Part shown: positions 42,299-51,354 of the stretch, piece after piece
Layout of the letters: every line of letters begins with the position of its first letter
Position numbering within the stretch: position 1 is the first letter of the stretch
Assembly: GCF_032842345.1 (NCBI RefSeq)
Contig: NZ_WBKO01000001.1
Coordinates: forward strand, 620,001 to 684,000
Reading direction: 5' to 3'
Origin: Methanoculleus caldifontis
GTDB taxonomy: Archaea; Halobacteriota; Methanomicrobia; Methanomicrobiales; Methanoculleaceae
Length of the DNA: 64,000 bases
The notes under the pieces: model-generated
The model's input: only the letters and a program-made list of their open reading frames with translations
The model's database searches: none
Told to the model about the DNA's origin: nothing
Program-made: the position numbers and the translations under genes

Positions 42299-42382
42299 CT
42301 TCGCGGCTTCGCGCTCTTCGCGTGAGGCCATATCATCACTCATAAACAGTTAGCTCACGCGAAGCCGCGAAGCCGCGAAGGA
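42299..42382. repeat. Family A hairpin element
   Basis: CTTCGCGGCTTCGCGCTCTTCGCGTGAGG on the left is mirrored by CTCACGCGAAGCCGCGAAGCC on the right around a 24-bp AT-rich loop. With family B it fills 42015-42498, where I see no gene. Confidence 0.8.
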
Positions 42383-42498
42383 CGCGAAGTCTGGAAATGG
42401 CTATGTAACTCCCCCCGCATCCGGGTGCCCGAACGACGCCCCTATAGAGCATCGTCCCCCTAACTCATGCGAAAGGTATCCGGAGTCTGCCAGTTCAG

Positions 42499-43038
42499 TT
42501 ACCGGTAGACGTCGAGGAGCGCCACCCGTTCGAGGACCAGGTCGCGGAACCGCTCCTCCCCGACCACGGCAATCTCTCTTTCCGTGATCGAAAATAAGGC
42601 CGCGAGGCGTTCCCGCTTCGCGGGGTCGATCGCCTCCCAGTCCTCCTCGACGAAGGTCACAAGACCGGCAAGCCGCTCGCGGACGCCCGGCGCCGGCGGG
42701 CAGACAGCGAGATACGAGCGGTTCTCTCCCGGGTGGACCCCGAAGGACGAGCCCACCTGGCACTGCCTTGTCCCCCCGGCGTAGAGGAGGGTCTCCATCT
42801 CGAACGAGTTCGCTATCGGCTCCCCGCCTTCCCAGGACCGCCGGGCATGCCGGAGCGCCGCCTCCACGTGTTTTCGCCCCGCGAGGCGGTCGGCGTCGAG
42901 GAGGATGATGTGCGTCCCCGTCGCATCGGCGATCTTCCGGATCTCCTTGAGAAAACGGATATTGTCGTCGACGGTGAAGACCGCCTGGTAGATCTCGCAT
43001 GCTATTTCTGTCATCTCTTTTCCTGCCATTTTACTCAC
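42499..43038 (-). CDS. cgi121: KEOPS complex subunit Cgi121
   Basis: The 179-residue protein is the archaeal Cgi121 subunit, which delivers tRNA to the KEOPS complex for t6A37 synthesis. Typical features are [20 protein letters not shown] near residue 45, [20 protein letters not shown] and a C-terminal region ending [12 protein letters not shown]. It overlaps the Hel308 stop as ATGA (43035-43038), a neighbourhood found in other methanogens. Other KEOPS subunits are not in the window. Confidence 0.88.
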   Translation of the reverse strand: MSKMAGKEMTEIACEIYQAVFTVDDNIRFLKEIRKIADATGTHIILLDADRLAGRKHVEAALRHARRSWEGGEPIANSFEMETLLYAGGTRQCQVGSSFGVHPGENRSYLAVCPPAPGVRERLAGLVTFVEEDWEAIDPAKRERLAALFSITEREIAVVGEERFRDLVLERVALLDVYR

Positions 43039-45179
43039 CCGAACCGGGAGAGGGTCGACTGCTCCTCGGCGACCTCTCCCACCTCCTCGCGCGTCCCCTC
43101 AACCTGCTCGAAGATCCGGGCGGCGATCCCCTGGCCGAGGATCTTTCCGACCTTCTCGGGGCCGGCGGCGCGGAGCGCCTCCACCGAGTCGATACCGTTG
43201 TTGAAGAGCCGGCGGGCCCGGACCCGGCCGATCCCCCTGATCCTGATGAGAGGCAGGAGCTCCTTCTTGATGCCGTGTTTCGCGCGGAGTTCCATCTCCT
43301 CGATCGGCCGCACCAGGTGCGGGGCAAAGAGCCCCGCGAGGTGCCGGGCCCCGTGGACCAGCCACGCGACGCTCTCCACCATCCCGTAGACGTCGCCCGG
43401 ACCGACACTGTAGCGCTCGCAGATCGCGTCCTCGCCGATCTCATCGGCCCAGTCGGCTAGGAGGAGCGCGGTCTTGAGGCTCCGGTCGAACCCCTCGCCC
43501 GCGTCCCAGGGGATCTCCGTCCAGAGTTCGTCGCGGTGGTCGGCGAGGAACCGGTCGAGGAGGTACATGTCGTCTCTCCGCACGAAGAGCGTCGGCATAT
43601 CGGGCGTCGAGCAGAGGAGGTGGAGGAGCCCGATCTCCGTATACTCCTTTCGGCCGAGCCCGATCATCGCCTTCACGATCACCTCGGCGCTCCGGGGGTC
43701 GATGTAGAGCCTTGAAACGAGCGACCCATACTCCGTCGGCTCGAGCCACTCCCCCACCTCGGTGATCATCTCCGCTTCGCGCAGGAACTCAAGCGCCCGC
43801 TGGACCGCGCGTTTGAGCGCGAGGGGGCTCTCGCCCTGGTGGGCGTAGAACGTCCCGTCCATGAACCCGAGCACCTCGTCCCGCTCGCGGGCGAACCCCG
43901 TCGCGATGAGGGAGAGGATGTGGGTGCAGAGGACCGCTTCGTCCGCGCACCGGCTCCGGACGTCTTCCGCCGCCGCCTCGATGTAGCAGGCGAAGAGCTC
44001 GTCGACCATCTCCTCGGACTTTGCGATCATGACCGCCTCGCCGTAGGGGTCGAGATGCGGCCGCCCGGCCCGCCCGGCCATCTGCCGGTACTCGCGGACC
44101 GGGATCGGGACCATCCCCTCCCCGGCGTTGAACCGGAGGTAGTCGCGGACGATCACCCGCCGGGCCGGGAGGTTTAAGCCCGCCGCGAGCGTCGGGGTGG
44201 AGGCGATCACCTTGATATGCCCCTCCCGGAACCCCGCTTCGACGATCTGCCGCTCCTCCCGCGCGAGCCCCGCGTGGTGGAACGCCGCGCCCTGCGCGAC
44301 GCAGGCGGCGAGCATCCGGCCCATCTCGGTCGCGGCGTTCGAGCGGAGTTTGTCGGCATAACCGGCGAGGACGGGGTTTGCAAGTTTCAGGCCCGAGGCC
44401 GCGCGCTTCGCGAACGCCTCGGCGTTCTTCCGTGAGCTGACGAAGACCAGGCACTGGCCCCCTTCCGCCACCGTGTCGAGGACGAGGTCCAGGTCCTCGT
44501 ACTTGCTCCGGCGCTCGACCTGGCGGTCGTGGTCGGCAAACCGGATGCAGTCCTGCAAGAAGACTCCCTCCCGCAGGTCGACCGGCCGCCAGTCGCTCTC
44601 GACGAGTTCGGCGTCCAGCCACCCGGCGAGGTCCTGTGGGTTCCCAATGGTCGCCGAGAGGGCGATGAGCTGGATCTCGGGATTCTTGTGGCGGAGCTTC
44701 GCGATCACCATCTCGAGCGTCGCCCCCCGCGAGGGGTCGTCGATCAGGTGGACCTCGTCGAGGACCAGCAGGCTGATCTCGGAGAGCCACGGCGTCCGGT
44801 TCCGGAGGAGCGAGTCGACCTTCTCGCTCGTCGCGACGATGATGTCGTTCCTCCCCAGGTAGTCGTCCCGCCGGTCGAAGTCGCCGGTGGCGATCCCGAC
44901 CCGGAGGCCTTTGCCCGAGAACTCCTCGAACTTCTCGCTCGCGAGCGCCCGCAGGGGGACGATGTAGAGGCACTTGCCTCCCCGTTTCACCTGGTGGTGC
45001 ATCGCCATCTCGGCGACAAGCGTCTTGCCGCTCGCGGTCGGGATGGCGATGAGGAGGTTCTTCCCCGAGAAAAGCCCTGCTTCGACGCAGGCCGCCTGCG
45101 GCGGGTAGAGTTCCGTGATCCCGCGGCGAGCATAGCCGGCCGCGAGATCGGGCGGGATCGGGAGGCCGGCTATCTCCAT
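43035..45179 (-). CDS. hel308: ATP-dependent DNA helicase Hel308
   Basis: The 714-residue superfamily 2 (Ski2-like) helicase acts on stalled forks with 3'-5' polarity. Motifs in order: Q-motif [13 protein letters not shown], Walker [21 protein letters not shown] near residue 48, DEVH box [15 protein letters not shown] in [10 protein letters not shown], motif [17 protein letters not shown] and [15 protein letters not shown]. The C-terminal HhH region [20 protein letters not shown] is complete. An ORB-like motif lies just upstream of the start. Its stop overlaps the Cgi121 start. Confidence 0.95.
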   Translation of the reverse strand: MEIAGLPIPPDLAAGYARRGITELYPPQAACVEAGLFSGKNLLIAIPTASGKTLVAEMAMHHQVKRGGKCLYIVPLRALASEKFEEFSGKGLRVGIATGDFDRRDDYLGRNDIIVATSEKVDSLLRNRTPWLSEISLLVLDEVHLIDDPSRGATLEMVIAKLRHKNPEIQLIALSATIGNPQDLAGWLDAELVESDWRPVDLREGVFLQDCIRFADHDRQVERRSKYEDLDLVLDTVAEGGQCLVFVSSRKNAEAFAKRAASGLKLANPVLAGYADKLRSNAATEMGRMLAACVAQGAAFHHAGLAREERQIVEAGFREGHIKVIASTPTLAAGLNLPARRVIVRDYLRFNAGEGMVPIPVREYRQMAGRAGRPHLDPYGEAVMIAKSEEMVDELFACYIEAAAEDVRSRCADEAVLCTHILSLIATGFARERDEVLGFMDGTFYAHQGESPLALKRAVQRALEFLREAEMITEVGEWLEPTEYGSLVSRLYIDPRSAEVIVKAMIGLGRKEYTEIGLLHLLCSTPDMPTLFVRRDDMYLLDRFLADHRDELWTEIPWDAGEGFDRSLKTALLLADWADEIGEDAICERYSVGPGDVYGMVESVAWLVHGARHLAGLFAPHLVRPIEEMELRAKHGIKKELLPLIRIRGIGRVRARRLFNNGIDSVEALRAAGPEKVGKILGQGIAARIFEQVEGTREEVGEVAEEQSTLSRFG

Positions 45180-45181
45180 AT

Positions 45182-45204
45182 ATACCCCTTCATTTCCAGT
45201 GCAA
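45182..45204 (-). other. Origin-recognition-box-like motif 6
   Basis: ATACCCCTTCATTTCCAGTGCAAC starts 3 bases upstream of the hel308 start codon. The dyad has one mismatch (TTTCCAGTGCAAC). It is 3.7 kb from the origin core. Confidence 0.5.
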
Positions 45205-45261
45205 CCTGTATAGAATGTGTGTCATCGTGGCCGGGGACGGGGGCCCCGCCCCCCGGCCGCA

Positions 45262-45804
45262 TCAGGAGTAGTACTCCAGCATCGCCTGTTTGGCTTCCTT
45301 CTTCTTCCGGTCGAGGAAGGCGTAGACATGCTCGTGGGGCACACCCTGGATCAGCATCTCGACCGCCTTCCGCGCGGTCTCCACCTGATCGGGGAGGCCG
45401 ATGATCGCGACGGTCTTGCCCTGAACCGAGATCTCCGTGGTGGTCATATCCTCGATCTGGGCGCGGGACGTTCCCGCTTTGCCGATGATCCGGCCCCGGA
45501 GCCGTTCGAGCTGCCGGGTCGTGCCCGAGAGGTCGGCGAGGTCGAGGATGTCGAGCATCATGTCCTCGTCCTCGAGGAGCTGGAACGCGCGCTCCGGCGA
45601 GAACCCGCGGTTGATCGCGGAGACGACGTTCGTCGCCGTCATGACGGCCACGGGGTCCTCCGCCTCGATCGCCACCATCCCCTCCTCGCTGTCGATCCGG
45701 AGGGTTATGCCGGTCTTCTCTTCGATCTCGCGTTTGGTAGACCCGCTCTTGCCGATGATCACGCCTATCCTGGCTGTTGAAACTTTTATCTCCTGTCTGG
45801 TCAT
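45262..45804 (-). CDS. KH-domain RNA-binding protein (archaeal Dim2/Krr1-like)
   Basis: The 180-residue protein has two KH domains with the GxxG loops IGVIIGKSGSTKREIEEKTG near residue 13 and GRIIGKAGTSRAQIEDMTTT near residue 105. Eukaryal Dim2/Krr1 and the archaeal homologue act in small-subunit ribosome maturation. The gene order RIO1-KH is common in archaea and fits that role. I choose ATG 45804 (MTRQEIKV). The frame continues to 45888 within rio1. Confidence 0.88.
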   Translation of the reverse strand: MTRQEIKVSTARIGVIIGKSGSTKREIEEKTGITLRIDSEEGMVAIEAEDPVAVMTATNVVSAINRGFSPERAFQLLEDEDMMLDILDLADLSGTTRQLERLRGRIIGKAGTSRAQIEDMTTTEISVQGKTVAIIGLPDQVETARKAVEMLIQGVPHEHVYAFLDRKKKEAKQAMLEYYS

Positions 45805-45826
45805 GATAGCACCCTTTTTCCGGTCT

Positions 45827-46603
45827 TCAGGGCTCCCGGCGCCCGGTGCCGGTGATCGCACGGAGGACTTCTTCCTCGTCCGGCACATCGCAGTAGCGGG
45901 AGAAATATCGATTCAGGTTCTTCACGTCCCGGATCAGAAACGCGGGCGCCCGCGGGTGATCCAGGGTGACCGCCTGTCCCATATCGATCAGGTATGGTTT
46001 CTCGTGGTAGAGGATATTGTATTCGGAGAGGTCGGCATGGACCAGGCGCGCCTCCTGGTAGAGCCGCTTGATGTAATCGAGGATCGTGCCGTACACCGCC
46101 CCGTAATCCTCGACCGCGGCGTTCCGGAGCTGCGGGTAGGGCACCTCGTCCTCGCCGAGGAATGTCATTAAGAGGATGTTCCGGTCGAACGCGAGAGGTT
46201 CGGGGACCGGAATCCCCACCTCGTGCGCCCGGGCGAGGTTGCTGTACTCCTTCTTCGTCCAGGCGAAGATGAGTGCCTTGCGCGTGCCCCGGACGCTTGA
46301 GAACCGGCGGTCTCCTGCCAGGTACTCGTTCATCGCCTTGAAGTTCGCCGTCTGGATCCGGTAGATCTTGATGGCGAGCCCCAGCCCGTCGCGCTCGCCG
46401 TAGAAGACGTTCGCCTCTTTCCCGGTGCTGATCGGGCCGCCGATGGCCGAGATCAGCTTCTTGTGGACGAGCTTGTAGAGGGCCATCAGGGTGACCTCGT
46501 CAAAGACATCGTCCCGTACCTTCACCGCGTCGGCGTCCTTGATCCTGACGCCCATCGCTTCGATCTCGCGATCGAACTGCTCGTACTCATCGTTGCGGCC
46601 CAC
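45827..46603 (-). CDS. rio1: RIO1-type serine protein kinase
   Basis: The 258-residue atypical kinase functions in late 40S-type ribosome maturation. Motifs are the P-loop-like GGPISTGKEANVFYGE near residue 55, lysine in LAIKIYRI, the catalytic LVHADLSEYNILYH and the metal-binding LIDMGQAVTLDHP. All key residues are present. It precedes the KH protein by 22 bp and follows tyrS by 7 bp on the same strand. Confidence 0.94.
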   Translation of the reverse strand: MGRNDEYEQFDREIEAMGVRIKDADAVKVRDDVFDEVTLMALYKLVHKKLISAIGGPISTGKEANVFYGERDGLGLAIKIYRIQTANFKAMNEYLAGDRRFSSVRGTRKALIFAWTKKEYSNLARAHEVGIPVPEPLAFDRNILLMTFLGEDEVPYPQLRNAAVEDYGAVYGTILDYIKRLYQEARLVHADLSEYNILYHEKPYLIDMGQAVTLDHPRAPAFLIRDVKNLNRYFSRYCDVPDEEEVLRAITGTGRREP

Positions 46604-46610
46604 GGCCGGA

Positions 46611-47558
46611 TCACCTGCTAAAGACGTAGTCGTGTACGGGGGCGAGGATATCGATGAGGTGGACGGCGGCCGCGTTCTTCAGGTCCAGGGGGTGGATCTC
46701 GCCCGCCGCGTAAGCCCGCTCGAGGTCCTCGTAGGCGTTAAACTCCCGGTCCCCGCCGAACTTCTCGGGCCGCCGGATGACGACCGTCCCGGCCCGGGGG
46801 AAGACATGATACCGGAGGATCTGGAGCACCGGGTTGTTCTCGACCTCCGGCGGGCAGAAGGCCTTCTTCATCTTCTGTCTGATATCCTCCTCGGAGTCGG
46901 CGACCGATATGACGTTGCCCGCCGACGACGACATCTTCTTCCCGTCGAGGCCGTTGATGATCGGCGTGTGGATACAGACCGGCGCCGGATACCCGATCGA
47001 GGGGAGGTGTTCCCGCGCCAGCATGTGAATCTTTCGCTGGTCGATCCCGCCGACGGCGGCGTCCACGCCGAGGGTCATGATATCGACCATCTGCATGATG
47101 GGATAGACCATCTGCGAGACCGTGGGGTTGTCCATCTGGCGCCCGACCTCGTCCATGCTCCTCTTGGCCCGGTTGAGGGTGATCGCCTGGGAGAGCGTGA
47201 GGACCGAGAGCTCGTACTCCGGCGTGAGCTGCACGTCAGAACCGAGGACGTACTTCGCGCCGCGGAGGCCGAGCCCCTCGAAACAGCGCTGGTTATACTC
47301 GGCGGTCTCCCGGATCTCTTCCATCGTGCCTTTGCGGTTCAAGAACGCGTGGAGGTCGGCGATGAGCACGGTCACCTCGAACCCCGCCTGCTGCAGGTCC
47401 ATCAGCTTGTTCACCGTCACCATGTGGCCGAGGTGGATCTCCCCGCTCGGCTCGTAGCCGGTGTAGACCCGCCTGACCGGACGGTCGATGAGCGCGCGCA
47501 GTTCCTCGTCGGTGACGACCTCGACGGTATTCCGGGTCGCCAGTTCGTACGGATCCAT
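46611..47558 (-). CDS. tyrS: Tyrosyl-tRNA synthetase, archaeal type
   Basis: The 315-residue class I synthetase charges tRNA-Tyr. HIGH appears as SGEIHLGHMVTVNKLM near residue 37 and KMSKS as GLDGKKMSSSAGNVISV near residue 205. The tyrosine-pocket region VYPIMQMVDIMTLGVDAAVG is recognisable. It lacks the bacterial C-terminal domain, as usual for archaea. I start at ATG 47558 (MDPYELATRNTVE). The frame continues into the GAPDH gene. Confidence 0.95.
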   Translation of the reverse strand: MDPYELATRNTVEVVTDEELRALIDRPVRRVYTGYEPSGEIHLGHMVTVNKLMDLQQAGFEVTVLIADLHAFLNRKGTMEEIRETAEYNQRCFEGLGLRGAKYVLGSDVQLTPEYELSVLTLSQAITLNRAKRSMDEVGRQMDNPTVSQMVYPIMQMVDIMTLGVDAAVGGIDQRKIHMLAREHLPSIGYPAPVCIHTPIINGLDGKKMSSSAGNVISVADSEEDIRQKMKKAFCPPEVENNPVLQILRYHVFPRAGTVVIRRPEKFGGDREFNAYEDLERAYAAGEIHPLDLKNAAAVHLIDILAPVHDYVFSR

Positions 47559-47614
47559 TGAAAAGAGTGGGTCTGCCGGGGAGTTAATCCTTCTTCCTCC
47601 CCGGCTCCCGCCGT

Positions 47615-48640
47615 TCATCCGATGGCGACGAAGCCGAGCGCTTCGTTGGTCATCCGGATGGACTCTTTCGGATCCTTCACCGTCCCCATCAGGGCGCGGA
47701 TGCAGTCGACGTTCTCGGGGACGACGTCGGCCTCCTGGTGGATGGCCTGGAAGCAGTAGAACTCTTTCCCGTCGAGGACCGAGACCGACTCCTCAAAGAC
47801 CCCGTTCTCCCAGAGGTCCGTCCGCGGCCTGCCGAGGTCCTGGGTGTACTCCCGGAGTTCGGCGTTGCTCTTGATCCCGGTGGCCTTGCGGACGAGCCCG
47901 ATCCGGCTGTGGTTCTCAAAGACCTTCAGCACCTCCTCGCGGGTGGTCTCCTTCTTCAGGTCCATCTGGATCACGTGCATGTGCATGAAGGTGGTGGGGA
48001 CGATCATCGCGAGGGTGACGATGTTGATCTGCGGGAGGACGGTGTTGACGTCGGGGCCGTGGTGGCTCGGGATCGTGGCCGGGTTGAGGACGATCGCGTC
48101 CACCGGTCCCCTCTTGACGTCGCTGGGGTCCGCCGCCCGCCGGACCATCACCGCACGGACCCGCCCGACGCCGAAGGCCTGGTCCATGGCGTGGATGATC
48201 CGGATGAGCCCGGTGCTGTTGCACGAGACGACCCTGGCGAACTGGTGCCCTTCAGCCTCCTTGTAGTTCGCGTGGGCGTTGAAGGAGAAACCGGCGACCT
48301 CGTGCCCCTCGCCGCCCTGGAAGATTGCCTTTTTTCCAAGGCGCTCATAGAGCGGCCGGTTCTTCTCGCCGACGCCGCCGGGGGTGGCGTCCACGACGAT
48401 ATCGGCGACCTTGAGCATCGCCTCGACGTCGCCCGCGACCTCGATCCCGGCCTTCTCGAACGCAGGTTTCTTCCCGAGGTCCGCGATGTAGAGGGGATAC
48501 CCGCGTTGTTTTGCGATGTACGCTTCAGCGGAGACGCTCGTCTTCGAGACCCCGATGACTTCCATGTCGGGTTGTGCGGCGACCGCATCGGCTACCCGTT
48601 TGCCGATGGTGCCGAACCCGTTGATCGCGACTTTGATCAT
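47615..48640 (-). CDS. gap: Glyceraldehyde-3-phosphate dehydrogenase, archaeal type II
   Basis: The 341-residue enzyme interconverts glyceraldehyde 3-phosphate and 1,3-bisphosphoglycerate with NAD(P) in gluconeogenesis. The Rossmann start is IKVAINGFGTIGKRVADAVA, the active cysteine is in RVVSCNSTGLIRI near residue 139, and NPATIPSHHGPDVNTVLPQI and MHMHVIQMDLKK are archaeal signatures. Start ATG 48640 lies about 25 bp from a TATA-like CTTTATTAATTTTTG, so the message may be leaderless. Confidence 0.95.
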   Translation of the reverse strand: MIKVAINGFGTIGKRVADAVAAQPDMEVIGVSKTSVSAEAYIAKQRGYPLYIADLGKKPAFEKAGIEVAGDVEAMLKVADIVVDATPGGVGEKNRPLYERLGKKAIFQGGEGHEVAGFSFNAHANYKEAEGHQFARVVSCNSTGLIRIIHAMDQAFGVGRVRAVMVRRAADPSDVKRGPVDAIVLNPATIPSHHGPDVNTVLPQINIVTLAMIVPTTFMHMHVIQMDLKKETTREEVLKVFENHSRIGLVRKATGIKSNAELREYTQDLGRPRTDLWENGVFEESVSVLDGKEFYCFQAIHQEADVVPENVDCIRALMGTVKDPKESIRMTNEALGFVAIG

Positions 48641-48660
48641 GCATGTTGGAATACAGAACA

Positions 48661-48676
48661 AAAATTAATAAAGGTT
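48661..48676 (-). promoter_or_regulatory. TATA box of the GAPDH gene
   Basis: The complement reads CTTTATTAATTTTTG, about 25-35 bases upstream of the start codon. The remainder of 48677-48860 shows no gene. Confidence 0.5.
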
Positions 48677-48924
48677 GCTGGTTTGCAAATCCGACCCTCA
48701 TTAGGGGATCATATCGAAAAAGAGGCTCCATGGTATGCCTCAATAACCATCAGGGCCGGTAAATCGAAAATTTCCGACCTCAAGGTATAAACCGGGCGAT
48801 TTCATGCAGGCTATACGGCCGGGCAGGAGGGCTTTTCCCGACCGCCCCCTTCTCGTCCTCTCCCGCCGGCCGGGAGGCAGCGCGGCAGGATTTATAACCG
48901 GCCGGCACCATCTGGATATCATCC

Positions 48925-49497
48925 ATGGAGTCGCAGCCCATCCTTGCAACCGGTCGCCTGCTCCTGCGGCCGTTCACCCTCGCGGACGCACCTGAGGTGC
49001 AGCGGCTCGCCGGAGACTACGCCGTCTCCGCGACCACCCTCCTCCCCTATCCCTACCCGGACGGCCTTGCGGAGGTCTGGATCGCGTCCCTCCGCGAGGG
49101 CGCCGAGCGTGGCGATGCGGCGGCATTCGCCGTCACGCTTGCCCGGGGGGGAGACCTCATCGGCGGCGTCCGCCTCCAGATCGACGCCGAGCATTCCCGG
49201 GGGGAGCTCGGGTTCTGGATCGCGCAGGCCTGCTGGGGGCGGGGGTATGCCACCGAGGCGGTCGGGGCGGTGATCGGCTACGGGTTCTCCGCCCTCGGCC
49301 TGCACCGGGTCCATGCCATCCACTTCTCCCGGAACCCGGCGTCGGGCCGGGTGATGGAGAAGTGCGGGATGGTGCATGAAGGCCGGCTTCGCCAGCACGT
49401 CAGGAAATGGGGCGTCTATGAGGATGTCGACCTCTGGGGGATCGTCAGCCCCATCAGGGCAGAGATTCCCCACCCGCTGCGAAGCATGCCCGTATGA
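48925..49497 (+). CDS. GNAT N-acetyltransferase (RimJ/RimL-like), tandem copy 1
   Basis: The 190-residue protein has LATGRLLLRPFTLADAPEVQ, the acetyl-CoA loop region LGFWIAQACWGRGYATEAVG near residue 92, and FSALGLHRVHAIHFSRNPAS. This is the RimJ/RimL branch, which acetylates protein N-termini or amino compounds. Substrate is unknown. GGATTTATAACCGG about 35 bp upstream looks like a TATA box, placing transcription close to the ATG. The next gene is a close paralogue with a 4-bp overlap. Confidence 0.88.
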   Translation: MESQPILATGRLLLRPFTLADAPEVQRLAGDYAVSATTLLPYPYPDGLAEVWIASLREGAERGDAAAFAVTLARGGDLIGGVRLQIDAEHSRGELGFWIAQACWGRGYATEAVGAVIGYGFSALGLHRVHAIHFSRNPASGRVMEKCGMVHEGRLRQHVRKWGVYEDVDLWGIVSPIRAEIPHPLRSMPV

Positions 49498-50081
49498 CCG
49501 GACAGCCCGTTCTCCTGACCGATCGCCTGCTCCTGCGGCCGTTCGTCCTTGCGGACGCCCCCGGGGTGCAGCGGCTCGCCGGCGATTACAGGGTTGCATC
49601 GTGCTCGCTTGCGATACCCTACCCCTATCCCGACGGAGTGGCGGAGGCCTGGATCGCCACGCATAAGCCGGGGTTTGAGAAAGGGATGCACGCTGTCTAC
49701 GCCGTCACCCATTCCGGGGACGGTGCTCTCGTGGGCGCGGCCGGGCTCGTGGAGGTCAACCGCCGCCACGGGCGGGCGGAGCTCGGCTACTGGGTGGGGA
49801 GGCCCTACTGGGGCCGGGGCTACGCCACGGAGGCCGCCCGGGCGGTGATCGAGTACGGGTTCTCCGTAATCGGCCTGCACCGCATCTACGCCACGCACTT
49901 CTCCTGGAACACTGCGTCGGGAAGGGTGATGGAGAAGTGCGGGATGGTGCACGAGGCCCATCTCCGGGAGCATGTCCTGAGAGAGGGCGTCTTTGAGGAC
50001 CTCGATCTCCGGGGGATCCTCGATAACGAGTGGCGGGAGCGGTCTTCGGCCTCGGCGATACGGGAGTGCCGGGTCTGTTGA
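49494..50081 (+). CDS. GNAT N-acetyltransferase (RimJ/RimL-like), tandem copy 2
   Basis: The 195-residue product aligns end to end with the preceding one: LLTDRLLLRPFVLADAPGVQ, GYWVGRPYWGRGYATEAARA and FSVIGLHRIYATHFSWNTAS. The Q/RGxGxA acetyl-CoA loop is intact. The start ATG overlaps the previous stop (ATGA). It is a tandem duplication with diverged substrate side, so the two may act on different acceptors. Confidence 0.88.
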   Translation: MTGQPVLLTDRLLLRPFVLADAPGVQRLAGDYRVASCSLAIPYPYPDGVAEAWIATHKPGFEKGMHAVYAVTHSGDGALVGAAGLVEVNRRHGRAELGYWVGRPYWGRGYATEAARAVIEYGFSVIGLHRIYATHFSWNTASGRVMEKCGMVHEAHLREHVLREGVFEDLDLRGILDNEWRERSSASAIRECRVC

Positions 50082-50271
50082 ACCGGCCGGTTCAACCTCG
50101 GAACTCCTCCCGTGCGGGGATTATATCACCTCCCCTGCCGACGAAGTAATGGGGAATGTGGATGGGGTTCGCCCCCCACTCTGTTATCGCTCCTCTCGCC
50201 GAAGGCGTCCCCCCGTGCTTCGACCTCCACCGGACAGATAGCAGGGCAGCTGCCTCTGCGGTCTCGCGGAC

Positions 50272-50481
50272 CTAGCGTTCGACAAAGACGGCGTAACCCC
50301 GGTGCCCGCCCTCGCTGGCGGTCGGGAGAACGAGAACCTCCTTGCCCAGCCTCTGCGCCTCCCGTGCGTAGGAGGTTGCGGCCTGCCGGGTCTCGTAGAG
50401 CCGCTCGGCGTAATACTCCCCGTCGTCGATGACCCGTCGCTGCCGTATTCTTACCCATTCGGCGTTTGCGCGTCGTTCCAT
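50272..50481 (-). CDS. Small hypothetical protein
   Basis: The 69-residue product is basic and has RIRQRRVIDDGEYYAERLYE, ATSYAREAQRLGKEVLVLPT and a glycine-rich end GGHRGYAVFVER. The alternating charged pattern looks like a real globular protein, but I do not recognise it. It lies alone between the acetyltransferases and a TM2-like gene. The gap 50082-50271 contains no feature I can name. Confidence 0.5.
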   Translation of the reverse strand: MERRANAEWVRIRQRRVIDDGEYYAERLYETRQAATSYAREAQRLGKEVLVLPTASEGGHRGYAVFVER

Positions 50482-50595
50482 GCCCTTATGGTTGTAGCTC
50501 GCGGAGGATAGTTGTTGCGCAGCCGCGGGCAGGCCCCGCCGTCACCCGCAAAGCATTTCTTCTTGCGGCGCTCTTTCTGGTGCTGGTGCCTACCC

Positions 50596-50964
50596 TTGAC
50601 CTCCAAAATAATCCCTTCGACCGGCCTGGAATCGAAAGATCCGCGGTTTTCCGCCCTCCTTTCGATCGTCTTCGCAGGGCTCGGCCAGGTGTATAACGGG
50701 CAGTTCGCCCGCGGACTCGTCATCCTCGCCGGGACTCTTGTCGGGGCTCTCGGCTTTGCTCCTGCCGGGGCGGCTATATGGCTCTACGGCACGTACGACG
50801 CATACGCCACCGCCCGACGGATGAACGAGGGAGCGATCCCGTACCATGAGAGCAGCATCCCGTCCGTCCTCCTCTTCGCCCTCGTCTGGCTGTTCATCCT
50901 CCTTCTCCTGCCCGCCGCTCCCGAAGCGGTATCCGGCGTCGCGGCAGGGCTGTCGTGGCGGTGA
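50596..50964 (+). CDS. Small membrane protein, TM2-like, copy 1
   Basis: The protein (about 122 residues from a TTG start) has RFSALLSIVFAGLGQVYNGQ, a second hydrophobic stretch, AAIWLYGTYDAYATARRMNE and a further C-terminal helix pair. The GLGQ.YNG and YDAYATARRMN motifs are shared with the gene at 51355-51744. TM2-like domains have no assigned function. The start is uncertain: no ATG exists near the homologous start, TTG at 50596 follows GGTG by about ten bases, and TTG 50512 is possible. Confidence 0.65.
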   Translation: MTSKIIPSTGLESKDPRFSALLSIVFAGLGQVYNGQFARGLVILAGTLVGALGFAPAGAAIWLYGTYDAYATARRMNEGAIPYHESSIPSVLLFALVWLFILLLLPAAPEAVSGVAAGLSWR

Positions 50965-50970
50965 CCGCCC

Positions 50971-51255
50971 TCACTGCGGGGCCGCCTTCCGCTCCGTCCA
51001 GTAAGCTTCCGCCTCCTCCTCCATCTTATCGAGCCGGTCGTAGTAGTCGGGGAACTCGTTCAAGTGCGCAAGCGCGATCTTTGCGGTCAGGAAGAGATCG
51101 TCGTCGGTGACGTTTGTTGCCGGGTCGTGGAGGCCGTGCTCGAGCTCCACGACCATGCCGCGCCGGAATTGTTCGACGTCGAAATCCTGCCAGGTGATGC
51201 CGAGCTGCTCGCCCATCGCCTTTGCTTCGTCGCGGGTCACTTCTCTACGTGTCAT
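50971..51255 (-). CDS. DUF5661-like protein
   Basis: The 94-residue protein has TRDEAKAMGEQLGITWQDFD, QFRRGMVVELEHGLHDPATN, then VTDDDLFLTAKIALAHLNEF and PDYYDRLDKMEEEAE. I recall this conserved run as DUF5661, which is found scattered in bacteria and archaea and has no known role. It is convergent with TM2-like copy 1 (6 bp) and divergent from copy 2, so it lies inside a duplicated pair. Confidence 0.75.
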   Translation of the reverse strand: MTRREVTRDEAKAMGEQLGITWQDFDVEQFRRGMVVELEHGLHDPATNVTDDDLFLTAKIALAHLNEFPDYYDRLDKMEEEAEAYWTERKAAPQ

Positions 51256-51354
51256 GCAGTCTCCCTCGGAGGAGGGGTGGGGCCCCGGGGTTATGAGCCT
51301 GTCGGCGTCGTGGCGGGGACAGGCCGAAATATCCTTCCCCCGCTAAAGAGCAGT

